From contig DFDG01000124.1 of NCBI GenBank assembly GCA_002367815.1, forward strand, positions 1 to 14,277: DNA of 14,277 nucleotides. The letters run 5' to 3'. The first letter of the stretch is position 1; every line of letters begins with the position of its first letter. Made by a program: the position numbers and the translations under genes. Positions 6,967-13,699 of this stretch are shown one piece after another. This stretch comes from Opitutaceae bacterium UBA3033 (lineage in GTDB: Bacteria > Verrucomicrobiota > Verrucomicrobiia > Opitutales > Opitutaceae). The notes beneath the pieces are model-generated. The model ran no database searches. It was given only the letters and a program-made list of their open reading frames with translations, and was not told the origin of the DNA.

Positions 6967-7269
6967 ATTTTGTTCCTATCACGGTGGACCCCAGCGGGCA
7001 TGTTATAGCTCGTGATTCCGGATAGCTTATATATTCGGATTGGGGTTGAAATTGCCTGGGTGGATTTCAAACGCACCAAACTTTACGAAAATCGTTTTGA
7101 CGTGAAGTGCAGGGAATTAAAGGCCTTCGAATATTAAGGATTGGTAGCCCGATCAACCATGCAGGGAATTCTCAGGAATTATTCGGACCATGGATTTGTT
7201 TGGCCCCAAATTTGAGCCAAACTCCGAAGATAACTTGCGAGCCTCAGTCGTTTCTAATATCACCTCGAT
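6967..7269. other. Intergenic stretch without a recognisable gene
   Basis: About 300 bases after pckG with no convincing coding frame on either strand. It contains a 7-bp inverted repeat, GTTTGGC (7198-7204) and GCCAAAC (7216-7222), around an 11-base loop. It also has an exact 11-base direct repeat, TGCAGGGAATT, at 7108-7118 and 7160-7170. A terminator with a T-run after pckG is not seen. The stretch is AT-richer than the flanking genes and probably holds the promoter of the downstream TPR-like gene. Confidence 0.4.
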
Positions 7270-7404
7270 GTGAAAGGATGGATCACCGACATGGTATTGA
7301 CGGTTTGGGCGCTGTTCTACTGGAACACGCGCAAATCCATCTATCGGGCCGGACGAGGGTAGGGGACTTGCCCTTGCCAGAATCCGAGTGATTCGGGTGA
7401 GGCC
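7270..7404 (+). pseudogene. Upstream N-terminal part of the TPR-like gene, cut off by an in-frame amber codon
   Basis: The frame of the TPR-like ORF continues upstream past its ATG. From GTG 7270 (or ATG 7291) it encodes a hydrophobic segment with VLTVWALFYWNTRKSIYRAG, then hits TAG at 7360-7362. It resumes with GTCPCQNPSDSGEA directly into MKTGC at 7405. The two parts share one frame with no gap. The second part supplies a CxC that pairs with two later cysteines (C-x-C-x13-C-x15-C), as in a small metal-binding module. There is no start codon between the TAG and ATG 7405. This looks like one gene broken by a nonsense codon. Alternatives are a base-call error near the G-rich run at 7355-7365, or amber readthrough. 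Confidence 0.6.
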
Positions 7405-8589
7405 ATGAAGACAGGTTGCGATGTGATTGCGGGTTGGGCGAAACTGGAACGATTTCGTCGGGTTTGCCCTTTGCTCCAAAAAAACGAAATGGGGGCATGG
7501 GTGTACAGTGTGCATGCCAATGATGTCAGACCATTCTGGGGCCGCGCCTTGGCATATGGAAGTGCGACAGGTTTCATTGTTTGGGTATTGATGGTCGGTG
7601 TGATTTTCGGAGGGATGCGCGCTATCGGGTATCAAGTGACTTTGAGACAAGTCGTATGGCCTCCAGCGTGGCACGAATTGCAAGCGGTGCGGGCAGCCCT
7701 GTTTATTGATCAAGCGCGCATCAACTACAAGTCGGGCCGCGTGCGGGAAGCGATCCAATCCCTGTCGATTGCCCACGAACTCAATCCGGCCCATTATCAA
7801 GTCGCCATGATGCTGGCGCAGTTTCACCAAGCAGGAAACGCGACCCAATCGGACACGCTATACCGTAAGTTATTGATCAGTCATCCGGAGCACCGTGGGG
7901 AAATTTCCCGGGCATGGTTTCAAAGTTTACTGGGCCGAGGGCGGATGGCAGATATGGCGGAATTGGCCAAGCGCCAATTGGTGATCGAACCAGAGCAGGG
8001 GGCGGCCTGGACTTACGCCTTACTGTTTGCGACCCGTCACCTAGCCAGCGATGTGTTACTGAATGATGTATTGAATGCCGGGGGGGTACCCGATGGACCT
8101 CGGGCAATTCTAACTCTGGCATCGCAGATTCGAAAATTGCCTCCTGAGTCTGCCCGCAAGTTGCTGATCGAGGCCCCACTGGTCGTGGGATTTCAATTTG
8201 ATCTGGTCTTTCGAATAGATGAACTCATTCGGCTGGGTTTTACTCAGGACGCTTTGACAATATTGTCTGCGCGGAGAAAAGAATTGGTGGGCCGCGATGT
8301 GGCGCGACTGATTTTTGCGGCCTATGCCGTGCAGAAGAACCGAGCGCGGTTGATTGAGGAATACAGAGCGCTTTTGTCCGTGGATCGAAAAATAAAGTCG
8401 GCCGAGTGCACCTTGTTGGCAGTGCATTTGGTCAGTTATCCGGATCCGGATTTGCTGAAGTTATTGGTCAATACATTGCCTCGTTTGCCGATCGAACCGG
8501 CGGATGCATGGATGGAGGCTGCTTTGGCCATGTTTTGCGCCGCGGGAGTTCAAGGTAATGAAGAACTTATGGGCACGATCAAAAAATGA
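7405..8589 (+). CDS. Membrane-anchored TPR-like repeat protein (possibly broken at both ends)
   Basis: A 394-residue ORF. Residues 1-48 carry two cysteines (Cys5, Cys21 in RFRRVCPLL) and the motif DVRPFWGRA. One transmembrane helix follows at about 52-72 (FIVWVLMVGVIFGG). The rest is a helical solenoid with TPR-like helix pairs, for example ALFIDQARINYKSGRVREAI (98-117) followed by SLSIAHELNPAHYQVAMMLA (119-138). The TM helix probably anchors the solenoid to the inner membrane; orientation is not clear. The frame extends upstream through an amber codon into further protein-like sequence. The 3' end runs into AAAAAATGA, where a -1 shift would continue for 58 codons. The function is not known; a scaffold or envelope-assembly role would be guesswork. 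Confidence 0.7.
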   Translation: MKTGCDVIAGWAKLERFRRVCPLLQKNEMGAWVYSVHANDVRPFWGRALAYGSATGFIVWVLMVGVIFGGMRAIGYQVTLRQVVWPPAWHELQAVRAALFIDQARINYKSGRVREAIQSLSIAHELNPAHYQVAMMLAQFHQAGNATQSDTLYRKLLISHPEHRGEISRAWFQSLLGRGRMADMAELAKRQLVIEPEQGAAWTYALLFATRHLASDVLLNDVLNAGGVPDGPRAILTLASQIRKLPPESARKLLIEAPLVVGFQFDLVFRIDELIRLGFTQDALTILSARRKELVGRDVARLIFAAYAVQKNRARLIEEYRALLSVDRKIKSAECTLLAVHLVSYPDPDLLKLLVNTLPRLPIEPADAWMEAALAMFCAAGVQGNEELMGTIKK

Positions 8590-8762
8590 TTTCCGAAAAC
8601 TACACGATCAGTCCGTTGGGTATGGCGGGCATGGAATTATTTTTTCTCGGCAAGAGTGATCTATCGCACATCGCGACTTTCCTGCCTAATTTGAATCCAC
8701 TTTCACTGGAATTGAATTACGCGCCTTTGGATAAATATTACAGAGTTCAAACTCTCAAGTGA
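8586..8762 (+). CDS. 58-codon ORF overlapping the TPR-like stop; probable frameshifted C-terminus
   Basis: The ATG overlaps the TPR-like stop codon as ATGA, in the -1 frame, directly after six A bases (8581-8586). The product contains MAGMELFFLGKSDLSHIATF, then LPNLNPLSLELNYAPLDKYY. It looks like amphipathic helices continuing the solenoid rather than an independent small protein. Without an upstream Shine-Dalgarno sequence it could be made by translational coupling, by -1 slippage on AAA AAA, or only in relatives where the A-run has another length. I infer that it is the natural C-terminus of the preceding gene. Confidence 0.5.
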   Translation: MISENYTISPLGMAGMELFFLGKSDLSHIATFLPNLNPLSLELNYAPLDKYYRVQTLK

Positions 8763-8819
8763 GCGAGCGCATTGAGTTGAGCATAATGTAGCTCTGGAAC
8801 TTTTCGATTATTTGGAAAA

Positions 8820-9332
8820 TTAATTCCCGGGAGCAACAAGTGGCACACTGGTGGACGAGAGAACCGCGGACAGGAACAGCATTATCATCAGGACGGCACA
8901 AGCTAATCGGACAAAGGTTGAGAGTAGAAATCCAACGGTGGCGCCGACCCCTGAGCGGATCGAATGCCGGCCGCTCTTTTTGGCCCCGAATTTTTCTGCG
9001 GCGACCGCCCCGAGGAATGATCCCAATAGCAGTGCGGGCAGGGAAAAGAACATGCCGATAAATGCTCCGCCGCTTGCTCCAGTCATGCCCCATTTGGAGC
9101 CACCAAATAATCGTGCACCGATAATAATACCCAAGAAATCGGCGACCACCGAAACTGCCCAGATGAGGGCAATCCATCCGACCAGAGACCAACTCATAGT
9201 GGTGGGCAGGAGCACTTTTTGCAGGACCCCCCCGAGCAGGATGAATGTCGTGCCGGGTAACAGAGGCACGACCGAGCCTATCAAGCCGACCAATAACAGG
9301 GAAACGGTGAGGCTCCAAAAAAGATAATCCAC
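8820..9332 (-). CDS. DUF456 family membrane protein
   Basis: A 170-residue hydrophobic protein with the features of the DUF456 family. The N-terminal motif is GLIGSVVPLLPGTTFILLGG (16-35), Asp65 lies in the second long hydrophobic stretch (VVADFLGIIIGARLFGGSK, 62-80), and glycine-rich GASGGAFIGMFF is at 85-96. LLGSFLGAVAAEKF (102-115) and a final helix at about 129-157 follow. Four to five membrane segments are likely, in the inner membrane. The start is GTG at 9332; the nearby ATGs at 9340 and 9337 are in another frame. It lies 71 bases downstream of putA on the same strand and could be cotranscribed. The biochemical function of the family is not established. Confidence 0.87.
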   Translation of the reverse strand: MDYLFWSLTVSLLLVGLIGSVVPLLPGTTFILLGGVLQKVLLPTTMSWSLVGWIALIWAVSVVADFLGIIIGARLFGGSKWGMTGASGGAFIGMFFSLPALLLGSFLGAVAAEKFGAKKSGRHSIRSGVGATVGFLLSTFVRLACAVLMIMLFLSAVLSSTSVPLVAPGN

Positions 9333-9403
9333 GGCATCATGACACCGCGTATATCCTCATGGTTGCAAAAAGAATCGGCGGGGCGGAGTTCCGGCAGGGA
9401 GCG

Positions 9404-12385
9404 TCAATGCTCCTCAACTGGAGTGAAACCGCGGCGCATGACGTTTTCAATTATCACGCGAGGGAACAGGAAGTTTTGCAGATATTCCTTTCCGCCGGCT
9501 TTCGTGCCGCTGCCGGACATCTTGAATCCGCCGAACGGATGCCGTTCCACAATGGCACCAGTGATTGCGCGATTGAGGTAAAGATTGCCGACCATCAATT
9601 CGTTTTGGGCTCTGGCCAATGCCTTGGGACTGCGGGAAAAAATACCACCGGTCAGTGCGTAGTCGGTGCCGTTGACGAGGGCAAAGGCTTCGTCGAGATT
9701 TTTGGCTCGGAGAATGGCGACAACGGGTCCAAATATTTCCTCCCGGGCAATCGTATCCGTTGGCTTCACATTGGCGAACACGGCTGGTGTTGCGTAGTAT
9801 CCATCGGTTGGGGCGGGACCTTGCCAGGCCAGGCCGGATTCCTTTTTCCCCTGTTCAATCATCGCATGGATTTTTGCCTGTGCATCCAAATCTATAACCG
9901 GCCCAATAATGGTGCCGGGCATAGCGGGATCGCCGATTGGAATGGTCGGACAGGCAGAGACAAATCTTTCCACGAACTGGTCGTAAACATCATCCAACAC
10001 GATCAATCGCGATAGGGCGGAGCATTTCTGACCACTGAATCCAAATGCACTGTAGATCGCCGCCGGGACCGCTTCATCCAGATCGGCATCATTGTCGATG
10101 ATCAGCGCATTTTTCCCGCCCATTTCGCAGACAATTTTTTTAAGGTTCTGTTGGCCCGGCAAAGTGCGCCCGGCCGCTTCCCATATTTTGCAGCCAACGG
10201 CCCTTGAGCCCGTAAAACCGATGAAATCAATGTTGGGGTGGCTGACCAGATGAGCCCCAACATCCTCGCCCAGTCCCGGCAAGTAATTGACCACGCCGGC
10301 CGGAATACCGGCCTCCATCAATATTTCCATCAAGGTCGCGCCGATGACGGAAGTTTGCTCGGCCGGTTTCATGATCATGGTGTTACCCGCGACCAAGGGT
10401 GCGACCACCAGTCCCGTCAAAATAGCCAAGGGGAAATTCCATGGAGCAATCGCAACGCCAACGCCGCGGGCCGTCCATGTATGGGTGCAGCGTTCGCCGG
10501 GCACGGATTGGGTGATCGTAGTCTGGTCCAGTTTGCGCATCTCGACCGCGTAAAACCGACAAAAGTCGATTGCTTCAGAAACGTCGCCATCGGCTTCAAC
10601 CCATGGTTTTCCCGCTTCCAGGATGAGGAGGGAATTAAGCTCCATCCGCTTTGATTCCATGATATCTCCTGCGCGCTCGAGCACAGTCGCACGCTCTGCC
10701 ACGGTTTTCTTTTGCCAAGCAGGCAATGCGGCGCGAGCGGCGGTAACAGCGGCATCAGCATCCGCTATGGTTGCCCGGGCCCATGAGCCGATAATCTGGG
10801 TGGGATGAGCCGGATTCACCGAGGCAATGTATTCGCGGTCGGAAATTTTCTGGCCATTGATGACCAAAGGGAATTTGCGACCGAGCTTGGCCGTATACGC
10901 GGATAATGCTTCGCGCTGGCGTTCACGATTTACGGTGACTGAATAGTCGGTATTGGCGGCATTGATGAAGGTCCCGGCCGCTCGTGATTTGCGTTCCATT
11001 GGTGCAGGGGCCGAAGCGATCTGATTGACCGGATTAGCGAGCAGTCCTTCCTTGGTGGATTCTCCCATATTCTTGATACGCAAGAATCCCTCGTTGGAGG
11101 TGTTTTCCAATAGGCGCCTGACCAAGTAGGCCATACCGGGAAGGAGCTCGCCGATGGCGCAATATTCGCGAACGCGATGGCCCAGTTTAATGAGGGTCAG
11201 TTTAAGTTCATCGGCCATGCCGTAAAGGGCCTGGAATTCATAAGCCCGCGGATCGATGCCGAGACGTTCGGCTTGGACGATTGCGTGGGCACAGGACCGC
11301 ACGTTATGGGAGGCAAAATTGGGAGTTATGATGTCGATGTTCTCGAGTAGTATCAGAGTGAGTTTCTCAAAGTTTGCATCGGACTCCGGTTTTTTTGACC
11401 ACACGGGAACCGTCCAGTCTTTTTGTTGAGCGATGATGGTTTCGTAATCCCAATAGGCTCCTTTCACGAGGCGAACGTTCAATGGACGCTGGTTGCGACG
11501 CGCCCAATTGATGAGGTCGAGTAAATCGCGTTCGCTGTCCCGCAGATAGGCCTGCAATGCGATGCCAATGGCGGGTTGGGTGCGAAATTCGGATTCCTCA
11601 AAGATCGATTTGAAGAGAGCCAGCGTGAGCTCCTTGAGCTTGTAGCTCTCCATGTCGAAATTGATGAGCGCATTGGCCTCAATCGCACGACGGAGAATTG
11701 GCCGGAGGCGTTTTTTGAGGGCCGAAATTGAGTTTTCCGGATCTGCCGGATGCACATCGGGGGTGAGGGCGGAAATCTTAACCGACAGGTTGAGCCGCGG
11801 CAGTGGCCCCGTGGGCCCATGGTCACTGAAGCAGGGCTCGGGGTCCTTGGAAAAATAATGGGAAACGGAAGTTATGATTTCGAGATTGCGTTCCAGAAAT
11901 ATGTCGGCCTCGGCATTGCTGACCACGGTCTCACCCAGCAAGTCTATCGTCGTAGCCAAGCCGAGTTTGGCATTGCGCTTTATTTGTTTGATCAGGTCGG
12001 CGCCATCTTTGCCCGCAACAAATTGGCCGGCCATGTCCACGATTTGGGCCTTAACCGGTGCAGCGACCAAGGCCGGGGCAAATGATGAGGCGGCGAGCCC
12101 TGCTTTTAGCGCGGGATTGAGAGCGACCGCTTTATCGCCAAGGTATTCCTGCAAATGCCGGACGATTTCAGCCGAGGAACTTAAAGTAGGCAGCACATCG
12201 ACGAAACGAAACAGTTGGGTTTTAAAAACAGGGTCTTTCATGGACCAATCCATCAACCGGGCGTAGGCGCCTTTTTTCGAAAAAAGCACCGGGGGCGGTT
12301 GTTGGTCCATCAAGTTGAAGAGCTGCTCACCTTTGAGCAGGGTGGCGGATTCAATTTTGGGGTCTGGAACGAGAAATGTAGGCAT
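9404..12385 (-). CDS. putA: Bifunctional proline dehydrogenase / L-glutamate gamma-semialdehyde dehydrogenase (minimal PutA)
   Basis: A 993-residue fusion enzyme oxidising proline to glutamate. The FAD-dependent PRODH barrel spans about 110-435: LSVKISAL (200-207), INFDMESYK (241-249), LNVRLVKGAYWDYE (302-315), FASHNVRS (357-364), EFQALYGMAD (383-392) and the proline-binding YLVRRLLENTSNEGF (420-434). The NAD-dependent aldehyde dehydrogenase spans about 505-985: APWNFP (647-652), MKPAEQ (672-677), FTGS (724-727), catalytic Glu754 (EMGGKN) and Cys788 (SGQKCSALSR), and EEIFGPV (882-888). The N-terminus (about 1-100, LMDWSMKD...FRFVDVLP) is the usual arm domain. No ribbon-helix-helix DNA-binding domain precedes it, so it is not an autoregulator like E. 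coli PutA. At about 1000 residues it matches minimal (type A) PutA. The ATG at 12385 has no Shine-Dalgarno sequence. It is divergent from the sigma-factor operon. Confidence 0.97.
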   Translation of the reverse strand: MPTFLVPDPKIESATLLKGEQLFNLMDQQPPPVLFSKKGAYARLMDWSMKDPVFKTQLFRFVDVLPTLSSSAEIVRHLQEYLGDKAVALNPALKAGLAASSFAPALVAAPVKAQIVDMAGQFVAGKDGADLIKQIKRNAKLGLATTIDLLGETVVSNAEADIFLERNLEIITSVSHYFSKDPEPCFSDHGPTGPLPRLNLSVKISALTPDVHPADPENSISALKKRLRPILRRAIEANALINFDMESYKLKELTLALFKSIFEESEFRTQPAIGIALQAYLRDSERDLLDLINWARRNQRPLNVRLVKGAYWDYETIIAQQKDWTVPVWSKKPESDANFEKLTLILLENIDIITPNFASHNVRSCAHAIVQAERLGIDPRAYEFQALYGMADELKLTLIKLGHRVREYCAIGELLPGMAYLVRRLLENTSNEGFLRIKNMGESTKEGLLANPVNQIASAPAPMERKSRAAGTFINAANTDYSVTVNRERQREALSAYTAKLGRKFPLVINGQKISDREYIASVNPAHPTQIIGSWARATIADADAAVTAARAALPAWQKKTVAERATVLERAGDIMESKRMELNSLLILEAGKPWVEADGDVSEAIDFCRFYAVEMRKLDQTTITQSVPGERCTHTWTARGVGVAIAPWNFPLAILTGLVVAPLVAGNTMIMKPAEQTSVIGATLMEILMEAGIPAGVVNYLPGLGEDVGAHLVSHPNIDFIGFTGSRAVGCKIWEAAGRTLPGQQNLKKIVCEMGGKNALIIDNDADLDEAVPAAIYSAFGFSGQKCSALSRLIVLDDVYDQFVERFVSACPTIPIGDPAMPGTIIGPVIDLDAQAKIHAMIEQGKKESGLAWQGPAPTDGYYATPAVFANVKPTDTIAREEIFGPVVAILRAKNLDEAFALVNGTDYALTGGIFSRSPKALARAQNELMVGNLYLNRAITGAIVERHPFGGFKMSGSGTKAGGKEYLQNFLFPRVIIENVMRRGFTPVEEH

Positions 12386-12624
12386 TGGGGTTAATGAAGA
12401 TATGACACTCTCTCGTTTCAGATTATTTTAGCAAGAAGCTGGAAGTTCGGGAAGTGAGTTGAATGCCGGCTAATTTGTGGGGTAAGCGCGGCCTATTAAT
12501 GATGACCTGCGATAGCTTAGGCTAAAAGGGTGAAGGGACCGCACCGCTGTCGGTGGGCTTGGCGAGGGCATATTTTCATGCCATCAATTTTTTGCGACTT
12601 TGTGAATCGAGCCGTGTTTTCAGC
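12386..12624. promoter_or_regulatory. Divergent intergenic region between putA and the sigma-factor gene
   Basis: About 240 bases separate the two divergent starts, so both promoters should lie here. A TAAAAT box on the minus strand (12423-12428) is a possible -10 for putA, but no good -35 accompanies it. Towards the sigma gene a small hairpin, CACCG (12542-12546) and CGGTG (12551-12555) with loop CTGT, precedes the chosen ATG by about 70 bases. An in-frame GTG at 12553 would extend the sigma factor by 24 residues through this hairpin. Confidence 0.35.
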
Positions 12625-13227
12625 ATGAACGATGAAACTCCAGTGCGAACCAACCCAGAGGGAATGATCACCCCGATCGACTTCACCACGTTTATGCGCA
12701 ATTATCAAAATATGGTCTTCTCCACCGCGGTTCGCCTCGTTGGCAACGAGGCGCAGGCTGAGGATATCTCTCAGGAAGTCTTTTTGAAAGCGTATCAGCA
12801 TTTTGACAATCTGCAGACCAGTAAAACTGCGGGGGGGTGGCTCAAGACCGTGACGACCAATCTATCCCTCAATCACCTGACTCGGTATCGCAATCGCTGG
12901 CGCTTTTTTTCAGAATTTACCCGTCATGGCGATGGAGCAAATGATAGTGATGCTCCCGAAGTGGAGTTTGCTTCACCGGATGATTTTTTGGGTGAACTGG
13001 ATTCCGAAGAGCGCCGAGCGTGGGTGGAGCAGGCCTTGGAAGAATTACCCGAACATCAACGCGTCCCCTTGGTGCTTTTCCATTTTGAAGATATGCCTTA
13101 TGATCAGATCGCCAAAAAACTACGCGTTTCTCTCAGTAAGGTAAAAACCGACATTCTACGCGCCCGCGCGGCCTTGGCCCAAGTGCTGATGCAAAGCGGT
13201 GCCAGTCACGAAAAATTTAACACCTAA
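12625..13227 (+). CDS. RNA polymerase sigma factor, ECF-like sigma-70 family
   Basis: A 200-residue sigma-70 family protein with only regions 2 and 4, the layout of ECF sigma factors. Region 2 is at about 20-92: FMRNYQNMVFSTAVRLVGN, then the DISQEVFLKAYQHF signature (47-60), then GGWLKTVTTNLSLNHLTRYR (70-89). The linker (93-130) is acidic. Region 4 is at about 132-184, with ALEELPEHQRVPLVLFHFED (137-156) and the helix-turn-helix YDQIAKKLRVSLSKVKTDILRARAAL. I chose ATG 12625 (MNDETPV) over the in-frame GTG at 12553, because the extra 24 residues (MGLARAYFHAINFLRLCESS...) are not sigma-like and run through a hairpin. The stop is four bases before the next gene, so the two are probably coupled. 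Target promoters are unknown. Confidence 0.93.
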   Translation: MNDETPVRTNPEGMITPIDFTTFMRNYQNMVFSTAVRLVGNEAQAEDISQEVFLKAYQHFDNLQTSKTAGGWLKTVTTNLSLNHLTRYRNRWRFFSEFTRHGDGANDSDAPEVEFASPDDFLGELDSEERRAWVEQALEELPEHQRVPLVLFHFEDMPYDQIAKKLRVSLSKVKTDILRARAALAQVLMQSGASHEKFNT

Positions 13228-13231
13228 TCTC

Positions 13232-13687
13232 ATGCCTCATTCAAATCCTGAAGATCTCGAAAAGATGATTCACCGGACACTGCGTTCTCTGCCCGATCGC
13301 CGGGCACCGCGCACTTTGGAATCACGTGTGTTGGCGGCAATCGAAGCCCAGCATGCCCAACCGTGGTGGCAGCAATCATTCACACATTGGCCGCTGGCCG
13401 CCCGGGGCGCGTTCTTATTGCTTTCCGGCATGGTGGCCGCGGCATTGATTGTCATGGTCTTCCGGTCAGGTCCTGAGGCTAATGCGGTTTCGGCGCTTTC
13501 TGGTCCGATGGAGATTATCCGCCATATCAAGGCAACGTTCGCCGGTATCTCCCGATTTGGTTCACTAGTATACAGGAGCATTCCTCCAATTTGGCTCTAT
13601 GGAAGCATCGCCTTTCTTGCCGCCATGTATGCGGCCCTATTCGGCCTTAGCGCCACTGCCTATCGCACATTTATCAATCAACGTTAA
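13232..13687 (+). CDS. Two-helix membrane protein in anti-sigma position
   Basis: A 151-residue protein starting four bases after the sigma-factor stop. A charged cytoplasmic N-terminus (1-55) contains DLEKMIHRTLRSLPDRRAPR and TLESRVLAAIE. A transmembrane helix at about 57-77 (AARGAFLLLSGMVAAALIVM) comes next, then an approximately 40-residue loop and a second helix at about 120-143 (IWLYGSIAFLAAMYAALFGL). The order sigma factor, short soluble domain, membrane helix is that of an anti-sigma factor. No HxxxCxxC zinc anti-sigma motif is present, so the assignment rests on position and topology. An upstream in-frame GTG (13199) overlaps the sigma gene and is less likely. The next gene begins 12 bases downstream. 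Confidence 0.75.
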   Translation: MPHSNPEDLEKMIHRTLRSLPDRRAPRTLESRVLAAIEAQHAQPWWQQSFTHWPLAARGAFLLLSGMVAAALIVMVFRSGPEANAVSALSGPMEIIRHIKATFAGISRFGSLVYRSIPPIWLYGSIAFLAAMYAALFGLSATAYRTFINQR

Positions 13688-13699
13688 TTCCCGCTACCC

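Noticed and set aside
7153..7848. 231-codon minus-strand ORF opposite the TPR-like gene
   Set aside because: It is antisense to a frame with a TM helix, TPR-like helices and a Cys motif; its own product (many His, Pro, Arg) looks like a shadow.
8755..9318. 187-codon minus-strand ORF overlapping the DUF456 gene
   Set aside because: It is a different frame of the same strand as the DUF456 gene; its product is rich in Arg, His and Gly with no family features, while the DUF456 frame has clear motifs.
9359..10015. 218-codon plus-strand ORF opposite the 3' end of putA
   Set aside because: It is antisense to the well-conserved aldehyde dehydrogenase domain; no start signal or domain seen.
12540..12560. 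Riboswitch-like structure before the sigma-factor gene
   Set aside because: Only one 5-bp hairpin is visible and no known riboswitch core sequence is recognisable.
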